This document shows positions 29,466 through 37,512 of a stretch of 64,000 nucleotides of DNA, one piece after another. The stretch lies in assembly GCF_014198605.1 (NCBI RefSeq), contig NZ_JACIHU010000003.1, one strand, 5' to 3'. The position numbers and the translations under genes were made by a program. The notes under the pieces were generated by a model. It was not told the DNA's origin. It ran no database searches and saw only the letters and a list, made by a program, of their open reading frames with translations. This DNA comes from Rhizobium etli_C. Its GTDB lineage: Bacteria; Pseudomonadota; Alphaproteobacteria; Rhizobiales; Rhizobiaceae. The first letter of the stretch is position 1. Every line of letters starts with the position of its first letter.

Positions 29466-30260
29466 ATGACTACCGTTCCCGAGCCCCGCCGCTTCCGCAC
29501 CACCGCCGCCTATTACAGCCGTTTCCGCATTCCCTATCCCGACGCGCTGATCGAACGCGTGACCGCCAGAACTGGCCTTCGGCCAGGCGACAGCCTGCTC
29601 GATCTCGGCTGCGGACCGGGCCAGATCGGCATCGCCTTCGCCCGCCTTGCCGGTGCCGACGTCACCGGTCTCGATCCGGAGCCGGAAATGCTGGATGCTG
29701 CCCGCGAGGGCGCGGCGGCAGCCGGTATTCACGCCGAATTCGTCCTCGGCTCCTCCTACGATCTCGGCCCCGCCTTCGGACCGTTGAAGACCACGACCAT
29801 GGGCCGCTCGTTCCACTGGATGGACCGCGCCGCAACGCTTGCGACGCTGGACAGGCTGACTGAGCCGGAGGGCGCCGTCATCCTTTTCGGCGACCGCCAC
29901 ATCTCCGCCTCACTCGCCTGGCGCGACGTTTTGGAGAAGGTCTCCGAACGCTTTTCACCGGAACCGATCAGAACAGAACGACAGCTTCGCCGCGGGCCGG
30001 ACTGGATAAAGCACGAGGAATTTCTGCTGCGCTCCGCCTTCCGCAATCTCGAACGCATCGGCATCATCACCGAGCGGCTGCTCGACGCTGACGAGATCAT
30101 CGGCCGGGCCTTCTCCATGTCGGTCACCTCGCCGCAGGCGCTCGGCGAGAGCACGGCCGAATTCGAACAGGCTTTACGAAGCGAGCTCGCCGCTCTGTCG
30201 CCGGACGGAACATTCACCGAGATCATCGAGGCCAACGCCCTCATCGCCTCCCGCGACTGA
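29466..30260 (+). CDS. Class I SAM-dependent methyltransferase
   Basis: The 264-residue protein has a clear motif I, LLDLGCGPGQIGIAFARLAG, and a following acidic residue in GLDPEPEM. The substrate is not evident. It ends 2 bases from the convergent TetR gene stop, and there is no obvious operon partner. Confidence 0.88.
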   Translation: MTTVPEPRRFRTTAAYYSRFRIPYPDALIERVTARTGLRPGDSLLDLGCGPGQIGIAFARLAGADVTGLDPEPEMLDAAREGAAAAGIHAEFVLGSSYDLGPAFGPLKTTTMGRSFHWMDRAATLATLDRLTEPEGAVILFGDRHISASLAWRDVLEKVSERFSPEPIRTERQLRRGPDWIKHEEFLLRSAFRNLERIGIITERLLDADEIIGRAFSMSVTSPQALGESTAEFEQALRSELAALSPDGTFTEIIEANALIASRD

Positions 30261-30262
30261 GC

Positions 30263-30841
30263 CTATGTCCGGTTGGCAGGATCGAGCTGCCGGCGCATCG
30301 TCACCAGAAACTGCTCGGCAAGCCCGCGGTCCTCGACCGCCCGGGCAAGGATGACGGCGCCCATCATCGATGAGAGCGTCGTTGCGGCGTTGGCGCGGCG
30401 CTCCTCTTCGCTCTCGCCGGGAACAATATCGGCGAGCGTGTCGACCAGCACGGACAGGCCGTCGCTGAAAACGGCGCGAACCGCGCCGCGGCTGCGGCTC
30501 ACCTCCTGGATAAGCGTTGCGAACACGCAGCTGCCGCCGGGATCATCAACCGTGCGCCAGTGAATATAATGGTCAAGAAGCGTTTCGAGCGGCCGGTCCG
30601 GCGAGCTGGCGATATGTTCCTTCCAGCGCTCTTCCACCCGATCGATCAGTTTGCGGCTGACTTCCAGCGCCAGCTCATCCTTGGAGTTGAAGTGACCGTA
30701 AAAGCCGCCATGCGTCAGCCCCGCCGCTTTCATGATGTCGGCAACGCCGACGCCGTCAAAACCGTTCTCGCGGAAGAGCACACCGGCAACACTCAGAATC
30801 TTCTCGCGGTTTTCGGCAAATTTCTCGCGGCTGACCCGCAT
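30263..30841 (-). CDS. TetR/AcrR family transcriptional regulator
   Basis: The 192-residue repressor has the N-terminal helix-turn-helix at about residues 11-57 (the recognition part reads GLTHGGFYGHFNSKDEL) and a C-terminal ligand-binding domain resembling the TetR_C_16 type. It is divergent from an MFS gene, and two palindromic operators in between suggest that it represses both. The ligand is unknown. Confidence 0.92.
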   Translation of the reverse strand: MRVSREKFAENREKILSVAGVLFRENGFDGVGVADIMKAAGLTHGGFYGHFNSKDELALEVSRKLIDRVEERWKEHIASSPDRPLETLLDHYIHWRTVDDPGGSCVFATLIQEVSRSRGAVRAVFSDGLSVLVDTLADIVPGESEEERRANAATTLSSMMGAVILARAVEDRGLAEQFLVTMRRQLDPANRT

Positions 30842-30870
30842 CGTCGTCTCCAGAAATAGCGGCTTGACAA

Positions 30871-30899
30871 ATTATATGATGTCCATCATGAATACGCAA
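30871..30899 (-). promoter_or_regulatory. Promoter of the tetR-type gene overlapping an operator
   Basis: Read on the minus strand, -35 TTGCGT (30894-30899) and -10 TATAAT (30871-30876) are 17 bases apart. Operator 1 (30876-30889) lies inside the spacer and touches the -10, so repressor binding there should block its own gene. Confidence 0.7.
30876..30889. promoter_or_regulatory. TetR operator 1
   Basis: The sequence ATGATGTCCATCAT is a near-perfect inverted repeat (6-bp half-sites, 2-base centre) sharing half-site sequence with operator 2. Its position between the -10 and -35 of the tetR-type gene supports autorepression. Confidence 0.75.
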
Positions 30900-30904
30900 G
30901 AAAT

Positions 30905-30918
30905 ATGATGATCATCAT
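30905..30918. promoter_or_regulatory. TetR operator 2
   Basis: The perfect palindrome ATGATGATCATCAT has the same half-sites as operator 1 and its centre is 29 bases away, close to three DNA turns. It contains TATGAT-like sequence at its left edge that could be the -10 of the MFS gene. Confidence 0.75.
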
Positions 30919-30963
30919 GTAAATCGATCCAGTGTCTTCCCCAATCTGAATCCGAACGGAATC

Positions 30964-32265
30964 GTGCCCATGGTTTCCGCAGCCCTTGCCTCCACCCTTG
31001 CCCGGCGCAACATTCATTACGGCTGGGTCGTCGTTGCCGCCACTTTCCTCACCATGCTGGTGACGGCAGGCGCCATGGGTGCCCCCGGCGTGCTGATCAA
31101 GCCGCTGCAGGACGAATTCGGCTGGGAAACCTCGCAGATTTCCTCCGCACTTGCGATCCGCCTGATCCTTTTCGGCTTCATGGGGCCGTTCGCCGCCGCC
31201 TTCATGAATTATTTCGGTGTGCGCAAGGTCATTGTCTTTGCATTGACGCTGATCGGCATAGGCTTCGTCGGCTCGCTGTTCATGACGACGTTGTGGCAGC
31301 TCCTGCTGCTCTGGGGCATCGTCGTCGGCTTCGGCACCGGATTGACGGCCATGGTGCTCGCCGCGACGGTGTCGACGCGCTGGTTCACCAAGCATCGCGG
31401 CCTCGTCGTCGGCATGCTTTCGGCGAGTTCTGCCACCGGCCAGCTCGTTTTCCTGCCGCTGATGGCGGAGCTGACGGAGCGTTACGGCTGGCGCTCGACG
31501 GTGTTTTTCGTCTGCGCCATGATCATGGTCGCGGCCCTTGCCGTTCTCGCCTTCATGCGCGACCGGCCGGCTGACGTCAATTTGCCCTCTTTGGGCGAGG
31601 CGCATGTGACGCCGGCACCGGCCAGGCCGACACTCGGCGCTGCCCTGATGACGCCGATCACTACGCTGCGCGAGATTTCGACGACCTCGACCTTCTGGAT
31701 CCTGTTTGCCACCTTCTTTATCTGCGGTCTCAGCACCAACGGCCTGATCCAGACCCATTTCGTCACCCTCTGCGGCGATTTCGGCATCGTGCCGGTGGCC
31801 GCGGCAAGCGTGCTTGCCGTCATGGGCATCTTCGATTTCTTCGGCACCATCGGCTCCGGCTGGCTGTCCGACCGGTTCGACAATCGCTGGCTGCTGTTCT
31901 GGTACTACGGCCTGCGCGGCCTCTCGCTGCTCTATCTGCCCTTCAGCGATTTCAGCTTCTACGGCCTTTCGATCTTTGCCATCTTCTATGGCCTCGACTG
32001 GATCGCCACCGTGCCGCCGACCGTCAAGATCGCCGCCGACCGCTTCGGCCGTGAAAAGGCCGGCCTCGTCTTCGGCTGGGTCTTTGCCGGCCATCAGCTG
32101 GGCGCCGCCACCGCCGCCTACGGCGCCGGCCTCTCGCGCACGGAACTGTCGAGTTATCTGCCCGCCTTCTTCGTCGCCGGCGCCTTCTGCCTGCTGGCCT
32201 CGATCCTGGCGATCACGCTGAAGAAGTCAGGCCTGCCGAGTGCCGCCCCTGCCGCAGCCCACTGA
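30964..32265 (+). CDS. Major facilitator superfamily transporter
   Basis: The 433-residue protein has 12 predicted membrane helices. Features like RWFTKHRGLVVGMLSASSATG after helix 4 recall the monocarboxylate/oxalate-type MFS groups. The substrate cannot be stated; being next to a TetR repressor, it may export the same compound the repressor senses. Alternative start at 30970. Confidence 0.88.
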   Translation: MPMVSAALASTLARRNIHYGWVVVAATFLTMLVTAGAMGAPGVLIKPLQDEFGWETSQISSALAIRLILFGFMGPFAAAFMNYFGVRKVIVFALTLIGIGFVGSLFMTTLWQLLLLWGIVVGFGTGLTAMVLAATVSTRWFTKHRGLVVGMLSASSATGQLVFLPLMAELTERYGWRSTVFFVCAMIMVAALAVLAFMRDRPADVNLPSLGEAHVTPAPARPTLGAALMTPITTLREISTTSTFWILFATFFICGLSTNGLIQTHFVTLCGDFGIVPVAAASVLAVMGIFDFFGTIGSGWLSDRFDNRWLLFWYYGLRGLSLLYLPFSDFSFYGLSIFAIFYGLDWIATVPPTVKIAADRFGREKAGLVFGWVFAGHQLGAATAAYGAGLSRTELSSYLPAFFVAGAFCLLASILAITLKKSGLPSAAPAAAH

Positions 32266-32341
32266 TCTCTGGGAGGACCCCGTCTCGAAACAAGGCCCGG
32301 GTCTCTCCACCGGATTGCCGCGATAACTTCGTTCGTCCGTC

Positions 32342-32370
32342 TTGCATGCGCAGGCGCACACATGTTAGAC
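32342..32370 (+). promoter_or_regulatory. Possible promoter of tRNA-Leu
   Basis: TTGCAT (32342-32347) and TTAGAC (32365-32370) are 17 bases apart, ending 22 bases before the tRNA. The -10 match is modest. Confidence 0.35.
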
Positions 32371-32392
32371 ACCCGCCTCGTCGGTATCCGTT

Positions 32393-32477
32393 GCCCCATT
32401 GGCGGAATTGGTAGACGCGCTCGACTCAAAATCGAGTTTCGAAAGAAGTGCTGGTTCGACCCCGGCATGGGGCACCA
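32393..32477 (+). tRNA. tRNA-Leu (anticodon CAA)
   Basis: The acceptor arm GCCCCAT pairs with ATGGGGC, followed by A and an encoded CCA. The anticodon stem CTCGA/TCGAG encloses the loop CTCAAAA, which gives anticodon CAA and decodes UUG. The long variable arm between anticodon and T arms is typical of leucine tRNAs, and the T arm has TTCGA. The gene lies downstream of the MFS gene and before a low-density stretch. Confidence 0.96.
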
Positions 32478-32592
32478 GCCTCCGCTCGGTGAGCTTCGGC
32501 TCGGGCGAGCCGTAGTTCCGTCAGGAACGAAGGCGGACTGGTTTCAACGCGCAGCGCCTCGATCCGACGGAACAATCCGCATCCAACTGAAA

Positions 32593-32940
32593 CTATTTGT
32601 TCTTCAACAGCCACATCTTACCGGCCATGGTGATGCCGTAGACGTCCTTTGATGCGTCGTCGTCCAGATGCCGCCGCACGAGGAAACCCGGCTCTTTCAA
32701 TTCACCCAGCGTTTTTGCCGTGACCGATTTCACCTTCTGAGGCCGCTCTTTCCACCGATCGGATTTTGCGTAGGTTACGGTCGCGTTCTGATGCGTCCAT
32801 TTATTGGCCGGCTGAGGATAAAGGTCTCCATCCTTGGCGAGTTTGAGTCCTGCGATCTGGGACGGGGTAAGCTCAATCATACTGAAAATCCTGTGCGGGT
32901 CCTTGCGCTGGGAATGCGCTTCGACCGAAGGCGTGCTCAT
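32593..32940 (-). CDS. Hypothetical protein with a helical, basic-acidic layout
   Basis: I do not recognise a domain. The frame gives 115 residues from 32940 or 95 from the internal ATG at 32880, which is preceded by AGGA at a good distance and begins MIELTPSQIAGLKLAKDG. The larger start is supported by a 4-base overlap with a small upstream ORF. The C-terminal part has Lys/Arg-rich stretches and ends KMWLLKNK. Its base composition and codons are less typical than those of neighbours, which suggests an accessory gene. Confidence 0.5.
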   Translation of the reverse strand: MSTPSVEAHSQRKDPHRIFSMIELTPSQIAGLKLAKDGDLYPQPANKWTHQNATVTYAKSDRWKERPQKVKSVTAKTLGELKEPGFLVRRHLDDDASKDVYGITMAGKMWLLKNK

Positions 32941-33047
32941 AACATCGACGGAGGTTTTCCACCACTACATTGCGATAGCAGCGCCACCAAAGGTGAGAAC
33001 CCCTGCTCACGCAGGAACCGGGCCTCGCCCTTCTCTGAGCTTTTCAT
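32937..33047 (-). CDS. Small unknown ORF upstream of the hypothetical gene
   Basis: A 36-residue frame (MKSSEKGEARFLREQGFSPL then VALLSQCSGGKPPSML) overlaps the ATG at 32940 by four bases (ATGA), an arrangement typical of translational coupling. A GTG at 33065 in the same frame is another possible start. No strong ribosome-binding site is visible, so the gene may not be real. Confidence 0.3.
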   Translation of the reverse strand: MKSSEKGEARFLREQGFSPLVALLSQCSGGKPPSML

Positions 33048-33065
33048 CAGTAACAGCGCCGCCAC

Positions 33066-33302
33066 AGTAACAGTTCAGGATGATCTTCCGCATCTCGTTT
33101 CCCCTTCTCGTGATGAAGGCCAAAGACGCAAGCTAAAACCGGTTCCAATATCGGCGGCGCGCCGACCGTGGCGGGCCTTTGCCGACGACATTTGTTTCCG
33201 ACTGGCCGGTGTCGCGAACGAGGCCCCTAAAACGCAAATCAACTATTTAACTTTGCTTGCGCTTCGTCCAAGGTGGCGCCGTTACCATCGGCGAGGGCGG
33301 AC
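33066..33302. other. Intergenic stretch before the antiporter gene
   Basis: No supported gene lies in this 237-base segment. On the minus strand a 28-codon frame starts near position 33090 (MRKIILNCYCGGAV) and overlaps the small ORF in another frame; it has no other support. The segment should contain the antiporter promoter. Confidence 0.35.
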
Positions 33303-35051
33303 GTGCATCAGGAAGTAGGACTCATCGCGACGGTCGCCGTCAGTTTTGTTTTCGCGGCGATCCTCGGTTATGGCGCCGACCGGCTCCGGCTGCCGCCGCT
33401 CGTCGGCTATCTGATGGCCGGCATCCTGATGGGGCCGTTCACGCCCGGCTTCGTCGCCGACACCGCGCTTGCCGGACAGCTTGCCGAGATGGGCGTCATC
33501 CTCCTGATGTTCGGCGTCGGCCTGCATTTTTCCGCCTCCGATCTGCTTGCTGTGCGCGGTATCGCCGTGCCGGGTGCGATCGGGCGGATTTTCCTCGCCA
33601 CGCTACTGGGCATCGGCCTTTGCAAGCTCTGGGGCTGGAGCCTTGGCGCCGGCATCGTCTTCGGCCTCAGCCTGTCGGTCGCCAGCACCGTCGTGCTTCT
33701 GAAGGCGCTGGAGGAGCGCAATCTCGTCAACGCGGCAAGCGGGCGCGTCGCCGTCGGCTGGCTGATCGTCGAGGATCTGGTGATGGTGCTGGCGCTGGTG
33801 ATGCTGCCGGCGCTGGCCGAGCTTCTCGGCGGCCACGCGGTCGATACGACCAATCACGGCCTCGGCGAACTGCCGCTGGCGCTGACGATCGGGCTGACCC
33901 TGTTCAAGGTGGCGGCCTTCACCGCCATGGCGATCTTCCTCGGCCCTCGTATCGTGCCCTGGCTGCTGACGATGATCGCCCGCACCGGCTCGCGCGAACT
34001 CTTCACGCTGACCGTGCTGGCAATCGCACTCGGCATTGCCTTCGGCTCGGCGGCGATCTTCGGCGTCTCTTTTGCGCTCGGCGCCTTTTTCGCCGGCGTC
34101 GTCATGAGCGAGTCCCAGCTCAGCCACAGAGCGGCCGCCGATTCGCTGCCGTTGCAGAATGCCTTCTCCGTGCTGTTCTTCGTCTCCGTCGGCATGCTCT
34201 TCGATCCCTCGATCCTGGTACGCCAGCCGTTCGCCGTGATCGGTGCCTTGGCGCTCGTCATCCTCGGCAAGGCCATCATCACCTTCGTGATCGTCATGCT
34301 GCTGCGCTATCCGATCGGCATGGGGCTGACCCTGGCCGGCGGCCTTGCCCAGATCGGCGAATTTTCCTTCATTCTTGCCGGCCTCGGCGTCTCGCTCGGG
34401 CTGCTGCCGCATGAGGGCCAGGATCTGATCCTTGCCGCCGCGATCCTATCGATCACCCTCAATCCGATCGTGATCTTTGCCAGCGAAGGCCTGAAAAAAT
34501 ATATCCATTTGAAATGGCCGCCGCTCTTCGAAAGCTACGGCAGGAAGAGGCAGAAGACACTCGGCAAGGAACTGGAAAAGATCAGGGCGCTCGGCGAGGA
34601 GCGCGAACGTCAGCACCAGTTGAAGATGCAGCAGCTGATCGAAACCTTCCCGCTGTTTTCCCAGGTCGGCGAGGACGCGCAGGAGGAGTTGCTGCTGCTC
34701 TTCAAGGCGAAGTCGGCCCCGCCCGGCGAACGCGTCATCCGCCGCGGCGACCGCGGCGACAGCATGTATTTCATCTCCTCGGGTGCCGTGGAAGTGCGGC
34801 TCGCCAGCGGCGCGATCCGCCTCGAACCGGGCGCCTTCTTCGGCGAGATGGCGCTTTTGAGCGGCGGACGGCGGACGGCCGACGTCATCGCCGTCGACTT
34901 CTGCCAGTTCGAAGTCCTCGAGCGGCGCGACTTCAACATGTTCATGTCGCACCACCCCAACCTGCGAGCGATCGTCAGCGAAATGGCCCAAAAGCGCACG
35001 GAAATGAACGTGCTGCGTCAGCAATGGGAAAAGTCGATGGATCTGTCCTGA
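33303..35051 (+). CDS. Cation:proton antiporter (CPA2/KefB-like) fused to a cyclic-nucleotide-binding domain
   Basis: The first ~400 residues form a CPA2-type transporter with about 12 membrane helices, starting at the GTG at 33303 (an in-frame ATG lies at 33273). The rest is a cytoplasmic domain. After a basic, coiled-coil-like linker (residues ~400-440) comes a cNMP-binding domain, about residues 446-553, with the phosphate-cassette region FFGEMALLSGGRRTADV, like that of CRP and cyclic-nucleotide-gated channels. No TrkA-N/RCK domain is seen. Cyclic nucleotide control of proton-coupled cation exchange is likely but unproven. Confidence 0.85.
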   Translation: MHQEVGLIATVAVSFVFAAILGYGADRLRLPPLVGYLMAGILMGPFTPGFVADTALAGQLAEMGVILLMFGVGLHFSASDLLAVRGIAVPGAIGRIFLATLLGIGLCKLWGWSLGAGIVFGLSLSVASTVVLLKALEERNLVNAASGRVAVGWLIVEDLVMVLALVMLPALAELLGGHAVDTTNHGLGELPLALTIGLTLFKVAAFTAMAIFLGPRIVPWLLTMIARTGSRELFTLTVLAIALGIAFGSAAIFGVSFALGAFFAGVVMSESQLSHRAAADSLPLQNAFSVLFFVSVGMLFDPSILVRQPFAVIGALALVILGKAIITFVIVMLLRYPIGMGLTLAGGLAQIGEFSFILAGLGVSLGLLPHEGQDLILAAAILSITLNPIVIFASEGLKKYIHLKWPPLFESYGRKRQKTLGKELEKIRALGEERERQHQLKMQQLIETFPLFSQVGEDAQEELLLLFKAKSAPPGERVIRRGDRGDSMYFISSGAVEVRLASGAIRLEPGAFFGEMALLSGGRRTADVIAVDFCQFEVLERRDFNMFMSHHPNLRAIVSEMAQKRTEMNVLRQQWEKSMDLS

Positions 35052-35114
35052 CGCGCAGACACCCGGAGTTCAGGCGCCAAACAGACCTATCTGCAAGCCC
35101 GTTGTGCGATGTTG

Positions 35115-35405
35115 TCAGCCTGCCGGCCAATAGCCGTCGGAACGGAAATCCTCCGGGATCGGATCGAGCCGCGACAGCGTCTCGGCTGCGAAATCGATCT
35201 GCAGCGACAGGTATTTCAGGGACGCCAGCATCGGCACGCCGGTCGCGAATTCCCGAACGCGGGACAGATGATAACCGCTTTCGTTCAGCCTCCGGGCCGC
35301 TTCCCCAAACACATCGTCTCTGTTCGGTCCCCGTCCCGCTCCGAGCCCGCCATCCGTCTGCACGGCCTGAGCGCGGCCGCCTTCGATCACCTTGAACATT
35401 GTCAT
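35115..35405 (-). CDS. Hypothetical protein
   Basis: The 96-residue product starts MTMFKVIEGGRAQAVQ at 35405; an earlier in-frame ATG at 35465 is less likely. The sequence has a charged N-terminal stretch, DDVFGEAARRLNESGYHLSRVREF in two pieces, and a helical C-terminal half ending in DPIPEDFRSDGYWPAG. I do not recognise the family. It is convergent with the antiporter gene and divergent from the DedA gene. Confidence 0.65.
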   Translation of the reverse strand: MTMFKVIEGGRAQAVQTDGGLGAGRGPNRDDVFGEAARRLNESGYHLSRVREFATGVPMLASLKYLSLQIDFAAETLSRLDPIPEDFRSDGYWPAG

Positions 35406-35601
35406 GCCACCCTGCACGTCGCCCTCAAACCAGCCTGCCTCACAATGGCCGATTCGCCATCCCATGAAATCTTGGGAAAGGCATCGATGCCCGAATCACG
35501 AAATTTTTAGGCGGCGGGTGGCACGAAGGACACGGCCAAGCATTTACAGGGCCGCGCACGGCCCCTAAAGCTCTTTTGCACCGCAACAGGAAGGGAACGG
35601 A

Positions 35602-36192
35602 ATGCTCCGCAGACTTTACGACTGGACCATGTCTCTGGCCGCGCGCAAATCGGCCGAAGTCTGGCTCGCCGTCATCGCCTTCGTCGAAAGCTCCGTCTTT
35701 CTCGTCCCCGCCGATGTGCTTTTCCTGCCGATGGCGCTCGCCAAACCGGAACGCTCCTATCGCTACGCGCTGGTTGCGACCGTCGCCTCCGTGCTCGGCG
35801 GCATCGCCGGCTGGGCGCTCGGCTTTTACGCCTATGAGACGGTGGCGCGGCCAGTTCTCGAATTCTACGGCAAACTCGATGCCTTCGAGCAGATGAAGGC
35901 CTATGTCACCTACGAGTGGATCCTGCTGCTGCTCGTCACGTCGGGTCTTGCGCATCTGCCGCCGATCAAGATCGTCACCATCCTGTCCGGCGTCATTCAC
36001 GTCAATCTGGGCCTTTTCATCGTTTCGGCGATTATTGCCCGCGGCGCCCGTTTCCTCTTCCTCGCCTGGCTGCTGCGCCGCTACGGCGAGCCGATCCGTG
36101 ACTTCATCGAGAAGCGCCTCGGCCAGCTCGTGGGCATCGGTGCCACTGCGGCAATCGTGCTATATTTCGGCTACCGCTCTTTCGCTCACTAG
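35602..36192 (+). CDS. DedA/YqaA family membrane protein
   Basis: The 196-residue protein has the membrane layout of the DedA (SNARE-associated) family, with the conserved pattern ESSVFLVPADVLFLPMALAKP in the re-entrant loop region and several helices. DedA proteins influence lipid flipping (recently as undecaprenyl phosphate or phospholipid scramblases) and membrane energetics. The next gene, dsbB, follows after 24 bases and may be co-transcribed. Confidence 0.88.
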   Translation: MLRRLYDWTMSLAARKSAEVWLAVIAFVESSVFLVPADVLFLPMALAKPERSYRYALVATVASVLGGIAGWALGFYAYETVARPVLEFYGKLDAFEQMKAYVTYEWILLLLVTSGLAHLPPIKIVTILSGVIHVNLGLFIVSAIIARGARFLFLAWLLRRYGEPIRDFIEKRLGQLVGIGATAAIVLYFGYRSFAH

Positions 36193-36216
36193 ACCATACT
36201 TTCGCGGAGCTCCGCC

Positions 36217-36732
36217 ATGACTGCCACCGCCTCGCCGCTCTCCCGTCCCGGCTTCATCTATTCCATATTGCTCGCCATCGGCATGGCGGCGGCGGTCGGC
36301 GCCGCCCTCGGCTTCCAGTATATCGGCGGCTATATTCCCTGCGCACTGTGCCTGCTGCAGCGCCAGCCCTATTACTACGCGATTCCGATCGCCATTCTCG
36401 CTGCGATCTGCGAGCTCGCGGGTCTGCCGAACTGGATTTCCCGCGCAATGATTCTCGCAGCCGGCATGCTGATGCTGGTCACCGCGGGCATGGGCGTCTA
36501 TCACGCCGGCGTCGAATGGCACTTCTGGCCAGGCCCGACCACCTGCTCGACCACGGCAAGCAGCATGACGACCAATGCCGGCGATCTGCTCGGCGAACTC
36601 AATACGATCAAGGGCCCATCCTGCACCGATGCGGCGCTCAGGGTGCTCGGCCTGTCCTTTGCCGGCTGGAACGTGATTGCCGGGATCCTGCTTGCAGCCT
36701 TCGCCTTCGTCGGCGTTCGCAAGGCCGCCTGA
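36217..36732 (+). CDS. Disulfide bond formation protein B
   Basis: DsbB re-oxidises the periplasmic DsbA using quinones. The 171-residue protein has four membrane helices, the periplasmic pair CALC at residues 42-45 and a second periplasmic pair (Cys near 110 in TTCSTTASS and Cys near 135 in PSCTDA), which is the four-cysteine pattern of the family. A DsbA partner is not in this window. Confidence 0.9.
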   Translation: MTATASPLSRPGFIYSILLAIGMAAAVGAALGFQYIGGYIPCALCLLQRQPYYYAIPIAILAAICELAGLPNWISRAMILAAGMLMLVTAGMGVYHAGVEWHFWPGPTTCSTTASSMTTNAGDLLGELNTIKGPSCTDAALRVLGLSFAGWNVIAGILLAAFAFVGVRKAA

Positions 36733-36843
36733 CGCATGTCGCCGCGACCATGCGCGACGCGCCGCTGATAACGACATGGAAGCAAAGAGCCAGACCGCGG
36801 CTTGTGGAACGCAATCGATGCGACGCGCTGTAAACCGGCGCGG

Positions 36844-37401
36844 TCAGGGCTGCAGTTCGGTATCCCAGTAGAGATAGTCGAGCCAGCTGTCATGCAGGTA
36901 ATTCGGCGGGAACAGCCGGCCGTTATTGTGCAGATCCTGCACCGTCGGCTGATAGGGCTTCTGCGCCGGGAACATGCCTGCCTGCTTCGGAAGCTTGCTG
37001 CCCTTGCGCAGATTGCAGGGCGAGCAGGCCGCCACGACATTCTCCCAGGTCGTCTCGCCGCCATGGGCGCGCGGGATGACGTGGTCGAAGGTCAGGTCGT
37101 CATGCGAGCCGCAATACTGGCATTCGAACCGATCGCGCAGGAAGACGTTGAACCGGGTAAAGGCCGGATTGCGGGATGGCTGAACGTAAGTCTTCAGGCA
37201 CACGACACTCGGAAGCCGCATCGAAAAGCTCGGCGAGGAAACCGAGTGTTCATATTCTGCGATGATATTCACACGGTCGAGAAATACCGCCTTGATCGCG
37301 TCCTGCCAGGACCAAAGCGACAAGGGGTAATAACTCAGCGGCCGGTAGTCAGCGTTCAGGACGAGCGCCGGCAGGGCCTGCGGGGAGACTGCAATCGTCA
37401 A
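36844..37401 (-). CDS. HNH endonuclease
   Basis: The product is 185 residues from a TTG at 37401, which follows a GGAGAG at good spacing (the frame runs upstream to 37494). The HNH core includes CQYCGSHDDLTFDHVIPRAH, with the first His-Asn-His elements and zinc-binding cysteines CQYC and CSPC, at about residues 93-140. This small, stand-alone type is common in Rhizobiales chromosomes. Whether it acts in repair or in recombination is not known. Confidence 0.87.
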   Translation of the reverse strand: MTIAVSPQALPALVLNADYRPLSYYPLSLWSWQDAIKAVFLDRVNIIAEYEHSVSSPSFSMRLPSVVCLKTYVQPSRNPAFTRFNVFLRDRFECQYCGSHDDLTFDHVIPRAHGGETTWENVVAACSPCNLRKGSKLPKQAGMFPAQKPYQPTVQDLHNNGRLFPPNYLHDSWLDYLYWDTELQP

Positions 37402-37512
37402 GGGACTCTCCTGATCGATTCGGCATCTGCACCTGTATATTAGGCCGGTTGTTACAGGATTGTGAAGTCCAATAAATTCAGAGGATAAAGGCAATTTAAA
37501 GAGTGTGGCCGA

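Noticed and set aside
32393..33302. Integrated element with attachment repeats at tRNA-Leu
   Set aside because: I found no second copy of the tRNA 3' end and no integrase gene, so only the unusual stretch is reported.
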